Below, piece after piece: positions 53,308-64,000 of a stretch of DNA of 64,000 bases; positions within the stretch are counted from its first letter, which is position 1, and each line of letters starts with the position of its first letter. The stretch is from contig CM067343.1 of NCBI GenBank assembly GCA_034190875.2, forward strand, positions 34,855,059-34,919,058, in the 5' to 3' direction. Source of the stretch: Urechis unicinctus. Taxonomy: Eukaryota > Annelida > Polychaeta > Xenopneusta > Urechidae. A program made the position numbers and the translations under genes. Under the pieces are notes generated by a model. It was not told the origin of the DNA. It ran no database searches and saw only the letters and a program-made list of their open reading frames with translations.

Positions 53308-54765
53308 TTAGCGACCCATTATCCCCTCCTAACAACATCAATTCGCTGCCATGTTGCTCGTTACAAGATTGTGTTCGGCCCGGTCCTCATTACAATACTG
53401 ATTTAGGCAAGCGCTGCAAATGCGCAAATATTCGCATTTATCCCCGGTTAAGCCATTCATATATAAAATCGAGAACGAAATGGGCTGATGAACGTACAGA
53501 TTATGTTGACTGCTCGAAAAATCAGTGTTGTCCCCGTTCTAAATGGCTCTGTATTTACAATGTGAATGCAATATCCGGAATGCAATCTCCGGAATGCATT
53601 ACCTAGAATGATTGCTAATATGTTGTTGCTTTGGCGATTATGGATGCGTCAGATGAATGCCGCCTTATCATAGTGGGAATGCTGATAATGATGATATTGA
53701 CGACGATAATGGCGATAATGGCATTAGTTGACAAGGTCGATTAATGAGAGGACCGCGATCTGTTGCTAATGATGTAGTTGATGCAACTAATAATAATGAT
53801 GATGATTACTATTTGTTTTTGATGACTATATTGAGAATAACGTCGATGAAGAGAATCTTTATAAAATTGACCATAATGGTGATGACTATGATGATAAGGA
53901 CGATAACAACTTCAGATCATTTTACTGTTTTACTACTTGACATGGTTTTTCTGTTTGCTGTTAAACTGATGAAGCGCGTACCTAACACTGCTGGTGTATC
54001 AAATATCCGCTCGCACCATACCACGCATAACCTCTGCCGTCGGCAGCTGAGTGACTGACTGGAACCCGATAAGGCCAGGCGTTGATGACCATTGTAATAA
54101 CGTAGCAAATGGCGTTAAATTTCAAGGTTAGATAATATAATATACGGAAATATCGCTCAAGTACTGCTGCTCCTCGCGTTCTACTGATGTGTATGATATA
54201 GTGCATGGCATTATATTTCTGTGTTGTGGTGATAGCGAACATGGTGGTAAAATAATGTCTAGCAGTCAGAGTTATGACTGTTATCTTTCGTCATATCAGC
54301 GTCTATGACTTAAAGGTGTAAGAAATCATCTGCTCTCGAATGAAAAACCACGGGGTTATAATAGATGGATGCGAGCATATAAAACAGGTGTCATCGAATC
54401 TTTGTTAGCAGGTGCCCTGTGTGGGTTCAAGAGTGGTGTTATTCATTGTCAGGCAGATAAGCTGATCATCTCGTAGAAGCTGTATAGTTTACTATTTCAG
54501 AAAATTCTGATCGTTTGCAGAGATCGTCATGTTTGTGTTGTAGTATGGTGGACATTCAGTATCTTTGAATACACGAAGCGACAGCAGTTATACCGATGGA
54601 AGTGCATTCTAAGTGTTTACGGAGCTGATAATTGATACAAATTCGATATGATTGAATATTAAAGAGAAGAATTGTTTGGTGCACAGCTTACTTTATGTTT
54701 TTATGGATGGTATTCCCGCTATCCGATGCTTTTTATATCGCTAATTCTTCGGTTACAGCTATACA
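53308..54765. other. No gene recognised; GAT-rich patch
   Basis: A gat/aat-rich stretch around 53680-53900 gives spurious frames. Nothing else is identifiable. Confidence 0.45.
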
Positions 54766-55330
54766 CCTACCCCGAGCGTTTAGAAGTGTTCACGTAACTG
54801 ATACACATACCTCCGAGCGTTTAGAAGTGTTCACGTAACTGATACACATACCTCCGAGATACACATACCTCCGAGCGTTTAGAAGTGTTCACGTAACTGA
54901 TACACATACCTCCGAGCGTTTAGATGTGTTCACGTAACTGATACACATACATCCGAGTGTTTAGAAGTGTTCACGTAACTGATACACATACCTCCGAGCG
55001 TTTAGAAGTGTTCACGTAACTGATACACATACCTCCGAGCGTTTAGAAGTGTTCACGTAACTGATACACATACCTCCGAGCGATTCGAAGTGTTCACGTA
55101 ACTGATACACATACCTCCGAGCGTTTAGAAGTGTTCACGTAACTGATACACATACCTCCGAGCGTTTAGAAGTGTTCACGTAACTGATACACATACCTCC
55201 GAGCGTTTAGAAGTGTTCACGTAACTGATACACGTACTCCGACTGATCACACTGATACACATACCTCCGAGCGTTTAGAAGTGTTCACGTTTAGAAGTGT
55301 TCACGTAACTGATACACATACCTCCGAGCG
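54766..55330 (+). repeat. 41-bp minisatellite, about 13 copies
   Basis: Unit gtgttcacgtaactgataca plus catacctccgagcgtttagaa, with partial units where the array has slipped (54850, 55240, 55290). Confidence 0.95.
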
Positions 55331-56207
55331 AAAACTGATGATTTGTACACATTCGACGGGTTAGAATAATGAAGTGAAGAATTGTTATGTGTACAGCTCA
55401 ATGTAGATTTTACGACAGTATGCCAGCGATTCGTCGACAGGGTTAAAACAGATCATCAGATATTAGAAATGTAATAAGTTAAGCAGGTGCGCTTGGCTTT
55501 GAAGTGACACCTTTCGTGTCAAGCAGCGGTTGATTATCAACATTAACGACACAAAGTTATTGTTATTCCTAGACATATTGTTAATTTGCTTTAGAGGAGG
55601 GTCTTTGCATTTCTGACTATAACGACACCGTTTCAGTGAAAAAGAAGTGGCATTTCCAGTGTCTTAAAGTTCATTGTAGACATGTAGGTGATATTATACT
55701 GCACAAATCATGTGTATTTGGGGAACATCCGAACCTCATCTGTAATGTAGGGTTGTACATGATCACCTTACCTGTTAGCCGTACACGACGTTTCATTGAC
55801 GTCGTGCGAAGGTCGTAACCGTACTCGCAGTAAACGATACATGATTTCCAATTATACACGATAATTAAACAAATATACATATGAAGAATATTTTTTACAT
55901 ATAATAATGTTTATGAACAAGTTGAGTTAGTTTACGTGTGAGAGTTCGTCAAAGGTGATTTAATCTGGCCAGACAAATTTTGAAAAGTTCATGTTTATTT
56001 TGAATGACAAGATCGGTTGCTGCGCGCACGCGCAGACAAGGTTCTTCGCAAGCGAACTTTTGCTTTCCAAATTTTATTATTTAAGTATATGTGTCATTTT
56101 GTCAATGATTATCTTTTGGCAATACCTACCTTAGAGGGGGGATATGTATTCAACGATATCACATTGACAATTGAAAAAAAGACAACACTTATGGATTCCC
56201 GTAGTCT
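55331..56207. other. No gene recognised
   Basis: Only short open frames (for example 56017-56256 +) that run into the transposon copy on the right. Confidence 0.45.
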
Positions 56208-56405
56208 GGAGGGGGCACTTGGCCTTGTCATCTTGACCTTGGCCATGACCATCTAAAAAACTCGTACCCGTCATATAAGGTGAAAATGGCAAAAGCATAC
56301 CACACCTACAAATATGAGGCCCAACAAAACCCGTCGGGAGTCCGCAAAAACATACCCCGGCACATGTATACTACCTCTATATACTTAAGTGCCCCTTCCC
56401 CCGGG
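56208..56405 (-). mobile_element. G-tailed MITE, copy 2 (shortened)
   Basis: Left end ggagggggcacttggcc and right end cttaagtgccccttcccccggg match the right and left ends of the 22370 element in reverse complement. Internal words (aaacccgtcggga, cataccccgg) are shared. About 200 bp, so internally deleted. No clear target duplication. Confidence 0.75.
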
Positions 56406-56659
56406 ACCTGCAGCCGCATGGCGAGTGAAACTGAAACTGCGTAATGTGACGTCATATGTCCCAAACTGGGGTTGCCGTTAATGTAAGTTGTGATTCTAAA
56501 AGTTCATGTGACAATTGCTAAATAATCACGAGACAGTGGATAACCAAAATAGCGCGGTTCAACATCTCAATTCTCTACATATACATAAGTACACAACATT
56601 GATGAGAAGCTATATGCACTCGAAACAAAACGCTCACCGCACGACCAACATATACTTCA

Positions 56660-56692
56660 GCACGACGGTATATATTTATATTACCGTCGTGC
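56660..56692. repeat. Perfect 11-bp-stem hairpin
   Basis: gcacgacggta, an 11-base AT loop, then taccgtcgtgc. It stands alone between the two transposon copies. Confidence 0.8.
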
Positions 56693-57523
56693 GCGGCTAC
56701 TTACCTGTCAACAATATGTAGTTCTTTCTCGCCACACCTGACAAATGCGTTTGTGGCCCAACGACGCCTCACATGTCAACATCCATGTACGGCATGTCAG
56801 GTATGTGGACCGGTAAATATGTTATTTAAACCTAAAAAAGCTATAACGCCGACGTGATAAAACACACCATGTCATATATCCCATAGCAACTTGCAATGCA
56901 TTTCAAGGACTGTTCAAGCAATATCCGCAGTTATCACAAATATTGTTGCGTGGGCGTGCATAAATGGTCTTCTCGCTCGTCGCCTTTTGATGCATTGTAC
57001 AGCTGTATTGCGTGTCGTCTGTAAGTGGAGCGGTGGCAGCGAGATATGGTGGGTAGATATTGGCAAGCAGTCGGAGCTACGATTGTCAAACTCTACAAAA
57101 ATCACCATGTGACACAAAGTTTATAAAGTAAACTAGATCAACTGTCAGCAGTCATAACGTTAGAAGTACTGATTACCATCGGTCATAGTGTAAACGATAT
57201 TCATGCATCTTATTATTTCAACGTCAACGATTGGACTAGCTCCGGTGTAACGGTAACATGAATTTATACCGTTACGAAGAGTTCGTCAAACACAGTCGGC
57301 AAGTTCTCGTTTGGGTTGAAGGACTACTCTGCGTACCTAGAAAATAACATATATCAAGAGCCTTTACAAAAAATAGACTTTGCGCGCCAAAAAACTTACC
57401 ACCACTCGACGCTATTCTTCAATAAATGGCATCGATAGTTCGTTTCCTAACAAATCGCGATACGATGTCTGCCATTTTGGAAACAATTAATTCTCGCGAT
57501 TTCCCGCATTGCCTTAGCATCCC
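56693..57523. other. No gene recognised
   Basis: Only short motif-free open frames on both strands. Confidence 0.45.
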
Positions 57524-57741
57524 AAGTGGGGGGCACTTACCCTAACTCGGATAGGGGTGTGCCGCGGGACCTCGAAAACCCATACCCGTTGTACTCGTTG
57601 AGAATGAGAAAAAGTATACTCCATCGTACAAGGTATTATGCGAATGTCTAACCCGTCGTAAAAGTCGAGATGTTGAAAAACCACCCCTTCGTGCGCACAT
57701 GTATACTATATCTTTACACTTAAGTGCCCCCCCCACCCCGC
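57524..57741 (-). mobile_element. G-tailed MITE, copy 3
   Basis: Left end aagtggggggcactta and right end cacttaagtgccccccccac. The words gtgccgcgggacctcgaaaa and cccatacccgttgtac equal the reverse complement of the right half of the 22370 element. Same orientation as copy 2, about 1.1 kb away. Target duplication not evident. Confidence 0.78.
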
Positions 57742-57959
57742 GCAATGCATGCGGTCTTGAACTTGTAAACAAACATGTTGCTGTGTTTCTGACTTTTACC
57801 GCTTCCCAAATTGATCGAACTATAAATAATTACCACGGATGAAATCACCAGCCGAAAAGGGATGAAATGTTTGGTGTTTGGTAGTTGTCTGAATCGATCT
57901 AAAAATAATTGAGTTGCGTTGTTTCGAGAAACGGTAAGACGTCTACGCAGACGTCTTGT

Positions 57960-58730
57960 AGGGCTACGATTGGACATAACAATCAACCAGAACGATTGGA
58001 CATAGCAATCAGCGCCAACGATTGAGCTTAACAATCAACGTCTACGATTGAAGATATAACAATCAACGTCTACGATTGAACATAACAACGAACATCAACG
58101 ATTTGACATAACAATCAACGTCAACTATTGGACAAAACATTCAACGTCTACGATTGGACATAACAATCACGTCAACGATTGAACATAACAATCGACGTCA
58201 ACGATTGGATATAACAATCTACGTCAGCGATTGGACATGACAATTAAAGTCAACGATTGGTCATAACAATCAACGTCTACGATTGGACATATCCATCAAC
58301 GTCAACGATTGGACACATCAATCTACGTCAGCGATTGGACAAAGCAATAAACGTCAGCGATTGGGCATAACAATCAACGTCAACGATTGGACACATCAAT
58401 CTACGTCAGCGATTGGACAAAGCAATAAACGTCAGCGATTGGGCATAACAATCAACGTCTACGATTGGACATATCCATCAACGTCAACGATTGGACACAT
58501 CAATCTACGTCAGCGATTGGACAAAGCAATAAACGTCAGCGATTGGGCATAACAATCAACGTCAACGATTGGACACATCAATCTACGTCAGCGATTGGAC
58601 AAAGCAATAAACGTCAGCGATTGGGCATAACAATCAACGTCTACGATTGGACATATCCATCAACGTCAACGATTGGACACAACAATCTACGTCAGCGATT
58701 GGGCATAACTATCAACGTCTACGATTGTGT
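57960..58730 (+). repeat. 26-bp satellite with a 182-bp higher-order unit
   Basis: Basic unit aacgtcaacgattggacata plus acaatc (26 bp), about 29 copies. From about 58283 a block of seven units (182 bp) repeats almost exactly at about 58465 and partly at about 58647. Since 182 is not a multiple of three, the identical peptides from 58283, 58465 and 58647 lie in different frames of the array. Confidence 0.93.
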
Positions 58731-60929
58731 CGGTGCGTTTGCATCTGTTTGATCAATGCATTTGTGGTTGTGTATCGTCATTACACAGTACAAAAGAGTG
58801 GACATTCACAAGAGCCATTACCATCCGATTACGTTTCACTACATAATGGTCTGCTTGTTCACATGGCTATTTAATCGCGATGTTAACATGCGTTGATAGA
58901 CGATAAATAACACAGATCTTTCACACATGTCTTATAAGGAAGCATCAATGTCACTCAATGTTTCCTCAAAAAGCCCTACTTTTGCGCTTGAATACAATGT
59001 TGGACTAAAGTTTTGGTTGGGCATATAGAGTTGAGGGGAGGTTAATAAGATGTCATGTGACTCCTGTGTGATACTACAGTATGTATTGCTTTGTGAACTG
59101 CGATAGTTCTTTGCGTACGCCATGGATTTCTAACAGGCAACTCCTTACCGTCTCGCGTTCGTGTCACGCTTTTACCGCTCGTGATTGGCTGGATACTAAT
59201 ATATCGCATGTTGCCCAGTCGTTTGTGTGTGTTGTTTGGAAGTTAACAATTAACTATTCCCTGAAAATCTTTAATTCGCGCCTCATTATTTTTTTGGACC
59301 TTGACATCTATGCAGGCCTTGTGCCAGTGTAATACTTGGTGTCAGTGACTTAAAGAGGAGTGTGCTGAGCGTCTTTCGAATAACATACACGAAGGGAAAC
59401 AATGGAAATAAACAATTACATGCAAAAACAACGGGACTACCAACAGAAAATATACTGGAAATAAACAAAGCCACGAGAGTTAAGGCAAAGATAAGTATCA
59501 TTCCAACATATATAATTTGGACATTAAATTGCACAAGAATTTAACTATAAGAAGGTTCTGTCATCTGTTTACAATGTTCTTGTGGTTGTTGTTCATATAA
59601 TTAAATTATCTTTATATAGCGCTCCGCTGCATGTAGATGACAACAACCTCTACTATTTATTTGCTTAACGTGGTTTGGCGACGACGGTCGGGGACACTGA
59701 GATTACTCACACCACCACGAATTCACTCATTAAAATAGCAACCTTTCACTTCTGATTCCGGCCTCATGCTATAAACAGCATCATTGCCTTCCGCAGTCAT
59801 GGTTTAATTCTACACTGATCCCCACCGAATAAATGACGCCCGGAACGGATGTGTGACGGTCAGAAAGCCATAGTTTTGGAGTCATATCCCGTACAAATGT
59901 TCCATGTTGGAACGCGAAGCTAAAAATACCCAACCAATTTCAAAATTGATGGTTTCTACAAAGTAACTTATACAACTTAGTTTGTTATATTTAGCAACAT
60001 TTCTAGTCTACGTTGATGATTATATGTATTCCGTGTATGGCATTTATTGGATGACTTTAATGCCTCTCCAGGGCACGACAGCGAGTTTATCAACTGCGCG
60101 TTAACTTCATTGTAAATGTCGACCCTCTGCCAGATCAGCAGATTATATTAAATAAAAGCTGAAGCTTTTCATTTAATCGGATTGTGTTGTTTGAATATGC
60201 CAAATCCTCATGGCAGTATCCGCATCTCACAAAACGAACTTTGTGTTCAAATCACAATATGCTGAATGCGCAATTCTTATTTAGTGAATATACAAGAGCA
60301 AATAGCTTTGTATAAAACAAAGATCACTATAAATCATGATGCATTTCACATGCAAACACCTTATGCTTCGTAGTATTATCCCACGATTCAAATATGGCTC
60401 CATTGCTCCATTCCATTCAAATGGATGTCTGAAATACCGGCTGAAAGAACACATGTGCGTGTGTCAGTACTGTGTGTACGGCCTTGGCCACTATCACAGT
60501 TCTATGAAGCAGCGAGAATCCTTCCATATGACGTTATGTTGCATAAAGTACTATTGTCATTGACGGCGGCGAGCTCTTTATACTTTATTGCGATGTCTTA
60601 TTCATGGCATTCATGGGGTGAGGCTTTGTGGCGACTCTATAATGAACATAATTAATCATCAGGGCTATACAGTTGGCTGCAGCACCACCTTTCATTATTA
60701 ATTGCATTAGCTGCGGGAGAAACTAAGTGGTAATATATATGACAGTGCTTGTACAATTTCCTTCTAGCTATCGCGCTCGTAGTGGTCAGACATCAATATG
60801 ACTGCGTTTAGTTGTGTGTCCGGCGATAGTAGCCTAAATGACATCTCCCTGTATGAACCAGCTACTGTCATCTAGGCCATATATTTATCTTAACCTTTGT
60901 CATGGTGTTCCCATATATGCCAAGTGATT
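58731..60929. other. No gene recognised
   Basis: Several open frames up to about 80 codons without known motifs, splice partners or coding-like conservation that I can judge. Confidence 0.45.
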
Positions 60930-61098
60930 GAAACGACTCTCTAAGCGACTTTCTATGCGATTTTCTAAACTATCCTTTAATGACTCTCTAAACATCTTTC
61001 AGAAAGACTTTCTAAATGACTCTCTAAACGATTCTCTAAACGACTCTCTAAACGACTCGCTAAACGACTCTCTAAACGACCCTCTAAACGAATCTCTG
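60930..61098 (+). repeat. 12-bp minisatellite (gactctctaaac)
   Basis: About 13 copies of gactctctaaac with minor variants. It encodes a spurious Asn-Asp-Ser-Leu repeat. Confidence 0.92.
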
Positions 61099-61220
61099 AA
61101 CGACCGCATGATAACGTATGTTGATAAAAGTCGCCCTTCGTATCTCCTGCCCCACACCCCCGCACGCATCGCATATTCAAGCGAGGATTGTTGTTGCTCG
61201 CTGCTCAGCAATATGCGATA

Positions 61221-61330
61221 TAACTCATAGTGCTTCTATCATAAACCGCCATTTTAGACATAACTCATAGTGCTTATATCATCAACCGCCATCTTAGACA
61301 TAACTCATAGTGCTTCTAAACCGCTATCTT
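61221..61330 (+). repeat. ~40-bp tandem repeat, 3 copies, each with an aaccgccatctt core
   Basis: Unit taactcatagtgcttctatc plus ataaaccgccattttagaca. The ccgccatctt core resembles the YY1 consensus, though nothing shows it is bound. Confidence 0.85.
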
Positions 61331-62639
61331 AGGCAGTCAACCAGAACCGCCTGTTCACAAACGCATCAGAATTCAAATAACGGATGCATAACGTACGTTA
61401 TAACTGCACGAAGCATCTCAAATGGGCCAATGTGAAGCTAGCAAAGACACAAAAGGGGCTCCTTTCGAGCACCGTTATTATTCACAGACGTCATTGGCGT
61501 GAGATTACTATTTGGAATAAACCTTCATTCAACCTTTTCATTCAATTAACATGCGGAATGCTATCCAGCGCATGTAACCAAGCATGGGACGTTGCTTTAG
61601 GGTTCTTCTGTGTGATGACTTAGTTATGAATGACTCATTTAACATTAAACGCAACCGATACATCTGTTTTGTTTACATCACCACGTACATTCTTGGCATG
61701 CTGAACTTCTGTCCGTGGAAGGGTGCTTTTCAAATCTTGCTTTAGAGTCAAGTTTTGTAGCGTGTTGTAGTTACCGCAATCATCAGTGTGATTGCAAAAT
61801 ATTGTATAATGTCATTCCTGTGAATTCTTTATCAGAAATATTCTGCTAAGGTAAAATTTGTTTCCTGTACACAAGTGCCAGAAGCAAACTGAAAAGAAAG
61901 CACCAGTGTAACCCTGGATCACTATAAAACAGGACGAGTTCATTGATTGACCAGTAGTAACATAACTGCCAGTATCAGTTTTACTGGACAACTTGTGGGT
62001 GCTGAAGTCATTAAGAAAAATACACAATGCGCACAACAATGGTATGCGGAAAATCCTCCCAACCATTGCGAGCTTGAAGCATTATGGTTGATCCCAGGGT
62101 GTGCCAAACTGGTTAGATAATGGACTAGCCATTTGTCGTGGCTCGGAATCGATTACTTATTCATCAACGTGCCATGTACAACATATGTTTTAAGTAAATA
62201 AAATTATGCGAAGTGATGAAACCCATTCCGATATTATCACTTAATGTATGTACTGGATGCAATGGCGGTAGCATGGCACCCGTTAACACAAAGCAAGATT
62301 GGCTGTGTTAAAACGCCAGTGCTGCAATCTAATGGCATTTACGCAGTTGTGAACAATGGTAATTCTCATCTATTCTCCAATCTTCTCGTGAGGGAATCTA
62401 ATTATTTGTTTTAGCAATGATAATTAGGCATCCCCATGATACACTACCGAAAGATTGGCCAACGTTAAACGCCAACTGCAATAAAAAATATATCATACGG
62501 TAATATGTAATGCATGAACAATGCAGTGTATATGACATGACTATTCTCCAATCGTCTCGTGAAATCAGTGCCACACGTATTGCACGTGTATGAAAGCAAT
62601 GATACAGCATGATACCTACCGAATGCAGTGTCATGAAAT
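61331..62639. other. No gene recognised
   Basis: Nothing identifiable; only short open frames. Confidence 0.45.
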
Positions 62640-63690
62640 GCCAACTTAACTAACACGTTAATGCACGTGTAATGTAAAACGTAATGCACGTGTCATGAAA
62701 GCTGTGCCAAAGATAATGCACGTGTCATGAAAGCTATAATGCACGTGTCATGAAAGTTGTGTGCCTAATGCACCGCACGCGTGTGAAAATGCACGTAATG
62801 CACGTGTCATGAAAGCAGTGCCACACGTAATGCACGTGTCATGAAAGCTGTGCCACACGTAATGCACGTGTCATGAAAGCTGTGCCTCACGTAATGCACG
62901 TGTCATGAAAGCTGTGCCTCACGTAATGCACGTGTAATGAAAGCTGTGCCACGCGTAATGCACGTGTCATGAAAGTTGTGCCACGCGTAATGCACGTGTC
63001 CTGAAAGCTGTGCCACACGTAATGCACGTGTAATGAAAGCAGTGACACACGTAATGCACGTGTCATGAAAGCTGTGCCACACGTAATGCACGTGTCATGA
63101 AAGCTGTGCCACGCGTAATGCACGTGTCATGAAAGTTGTGCCACGCGTAATGCACGTGTCATGAAAGCAGTGCCACACGTAATGCACGTGGGTCATGAAA
63201 TGAAAGCAGTGCCACACGTAATGCACAGGAAATGACATTCTATACGTTTTTATATATTTCGAAAATGTCATGAAAGTTGTGCCACGCGTAATGCACGTGT
63301 CATGAAAGCAGTGCCACACGTAATGCACGTGTCATGAAAGCTGTGCCACGCATAATGCACGTGTCATGAAAGCAGTGCCACGCGTTATGCACGTGTCATG
63401 AAAGCAGTGCCAGCGTAATGCACGTGTCATGAAAGCAGTGCCACGCGTTATTCACGTGTCATGAAAGCAGTGCCAGCGTAATGCACGTGTCATGAAAGCA
63501 GTGCCAGCGTAATGCACGTGTCATGAAAGCAGTGCCAGCGTAATGTACGTGTCATGAAAGCAGTGCCACGCGTTATGCACGTGTCATGCAAGCAGTGCCA
63601 GCGTAATGCACGTGTCATGAAAGCTGTGCCACACGTAATGCACGTGTCACGAAAGCAGTGCCAGTGTAATGCACGTGTCATGAAATGCCC
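62640..63690 (+). repeat. 32-bp minisatellite with a CACGTG E-box in nearly every unit
   Basis: Unit gtgccacacgtaatgcacgt plus gtcatgaaagct, about 30 copies, with size variants of about 29 and 40. Almost every unit has the palindromic CACGTG, and many also have acgcgt or acacgt. The peptide frames across it are artefacts. Confidence 0.95.
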
Positions 63691-64000
63691 ATTGTACAAC
63701 ATATATTTTACCAATAGGAAAGCTCATAGGAAACGAGGTGACTGATATAACAACATATTGCCATTTATAATCTCAGTAGCTTGAACCATAAAATAAGGAC
63801 AATGAGCCCGAAATAATAGGGGAGTTTATTTGGTGGACATAATAAGGAGCAGTGTCACTGGAGTCCGATGGTATTAGGTTCGTATTGACGTGATAGCAAC
63901 TGATCACCGGATATATGTCGCCACATTTCTCTGGCTATTAAAACCGGTGCATGAATTATGCATTAGCTGTAGCCACAACATTGGGTGATTAAGATGTAAT
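63691..64000. other. No gene recognised at the right edge
   Basis: AT-rich unique sequence with no identifiable feature. Confidence 0.45.

Noticed and set aside
58283-58752. Asn/Asp-Trp repeat protein
   Set aside because: By-product of the 26-bp satellite; the same peptide appears in different frames at 58283, 58465 and 58647.
57960-63690. CRISPR-like arrays
   Set aside because: Units are contiguous or differ only by drift with no unique spacers, and the genome is clearly eukaryotic.

Overview
This is a eukaryotic (metazoan) genomic window, about 40% GC. Evidence: coding sequence is split into many short exons with GT–AG junctions and matching phases; introns hold long (TA)n/(CA)n/(GA)n microsatellites; minisatellites and small inverted-repeat transposons are abundant; and the protein families (cadherin/EGF/discoidin, multi-Tudor with a CCCH finger, Schlafen AlbA) are animal ones. 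Dense satellites, short introns and a GAGT-led repeat starting GTGAGTGAGTTTAG point to a marine invertebrate, perhaps a mollusc or other lophotrochozoan. That placement is a weak inference.

Three gene models can be rebuilt. Gene A (+, from before 1250 to 19331, 5'-incomplete, about 30 exons, roughly 1,850 residues visible) encodes a large secreted modular protein. Its order is EGF-like, cadherin-like, about eight related ~130-200-residue beta-rich units with a conserved Cys pair, a discoidin (F5/8 type C) domain, and an Asp-box-like C-terminal module. Gene B (-, 36019 to 24617, 14 exons, about 1,348 residues) encodes a three-Tudor protein with a CCCH zinc finger, resembling the RNF17/TDRD4 and TDRD1 group of germ-granule/piRNA factors. 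Gene C (+, 38060 to 40312, 4 exons, 324 residues, apparently complete) encodes a small Schlafen-like (AlbA_2) protein with a C-terminal coiled coil. B and C are divergent, with about 2 kb between their first recognised coding exons. A Tudor piRNA-type gene beside a Schlafen-domain gene is suggestive because worm piRNA 5' processing uses Schlafen-domain nucleases.

The right third (about 40.3-64 kb) has no gene I can defend. It is a landscape of minisatellites (18- to 41-bp units), two tRNA-derived sequences, two more copies of a small inverted-repeat transposon also present at 22.4 kb, a 182-bp higher-order repeat at 58 kb, and an array of about thirty CACGTG motifs at 62.6-63.7 kb.

The most unusual pattern is that three minisatellites carry a copied splice site of the neighbouring exon in each unit: the 5' splice site of Gene A's penultimate exon (four copies), the 5' splice site of Gene B exon 4 (about twelve copies) and the 3' splice site of Gene B exon 2 (about eleven copies). 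Gene B also has an apparent one-base deletion inside its third Tudor domain.
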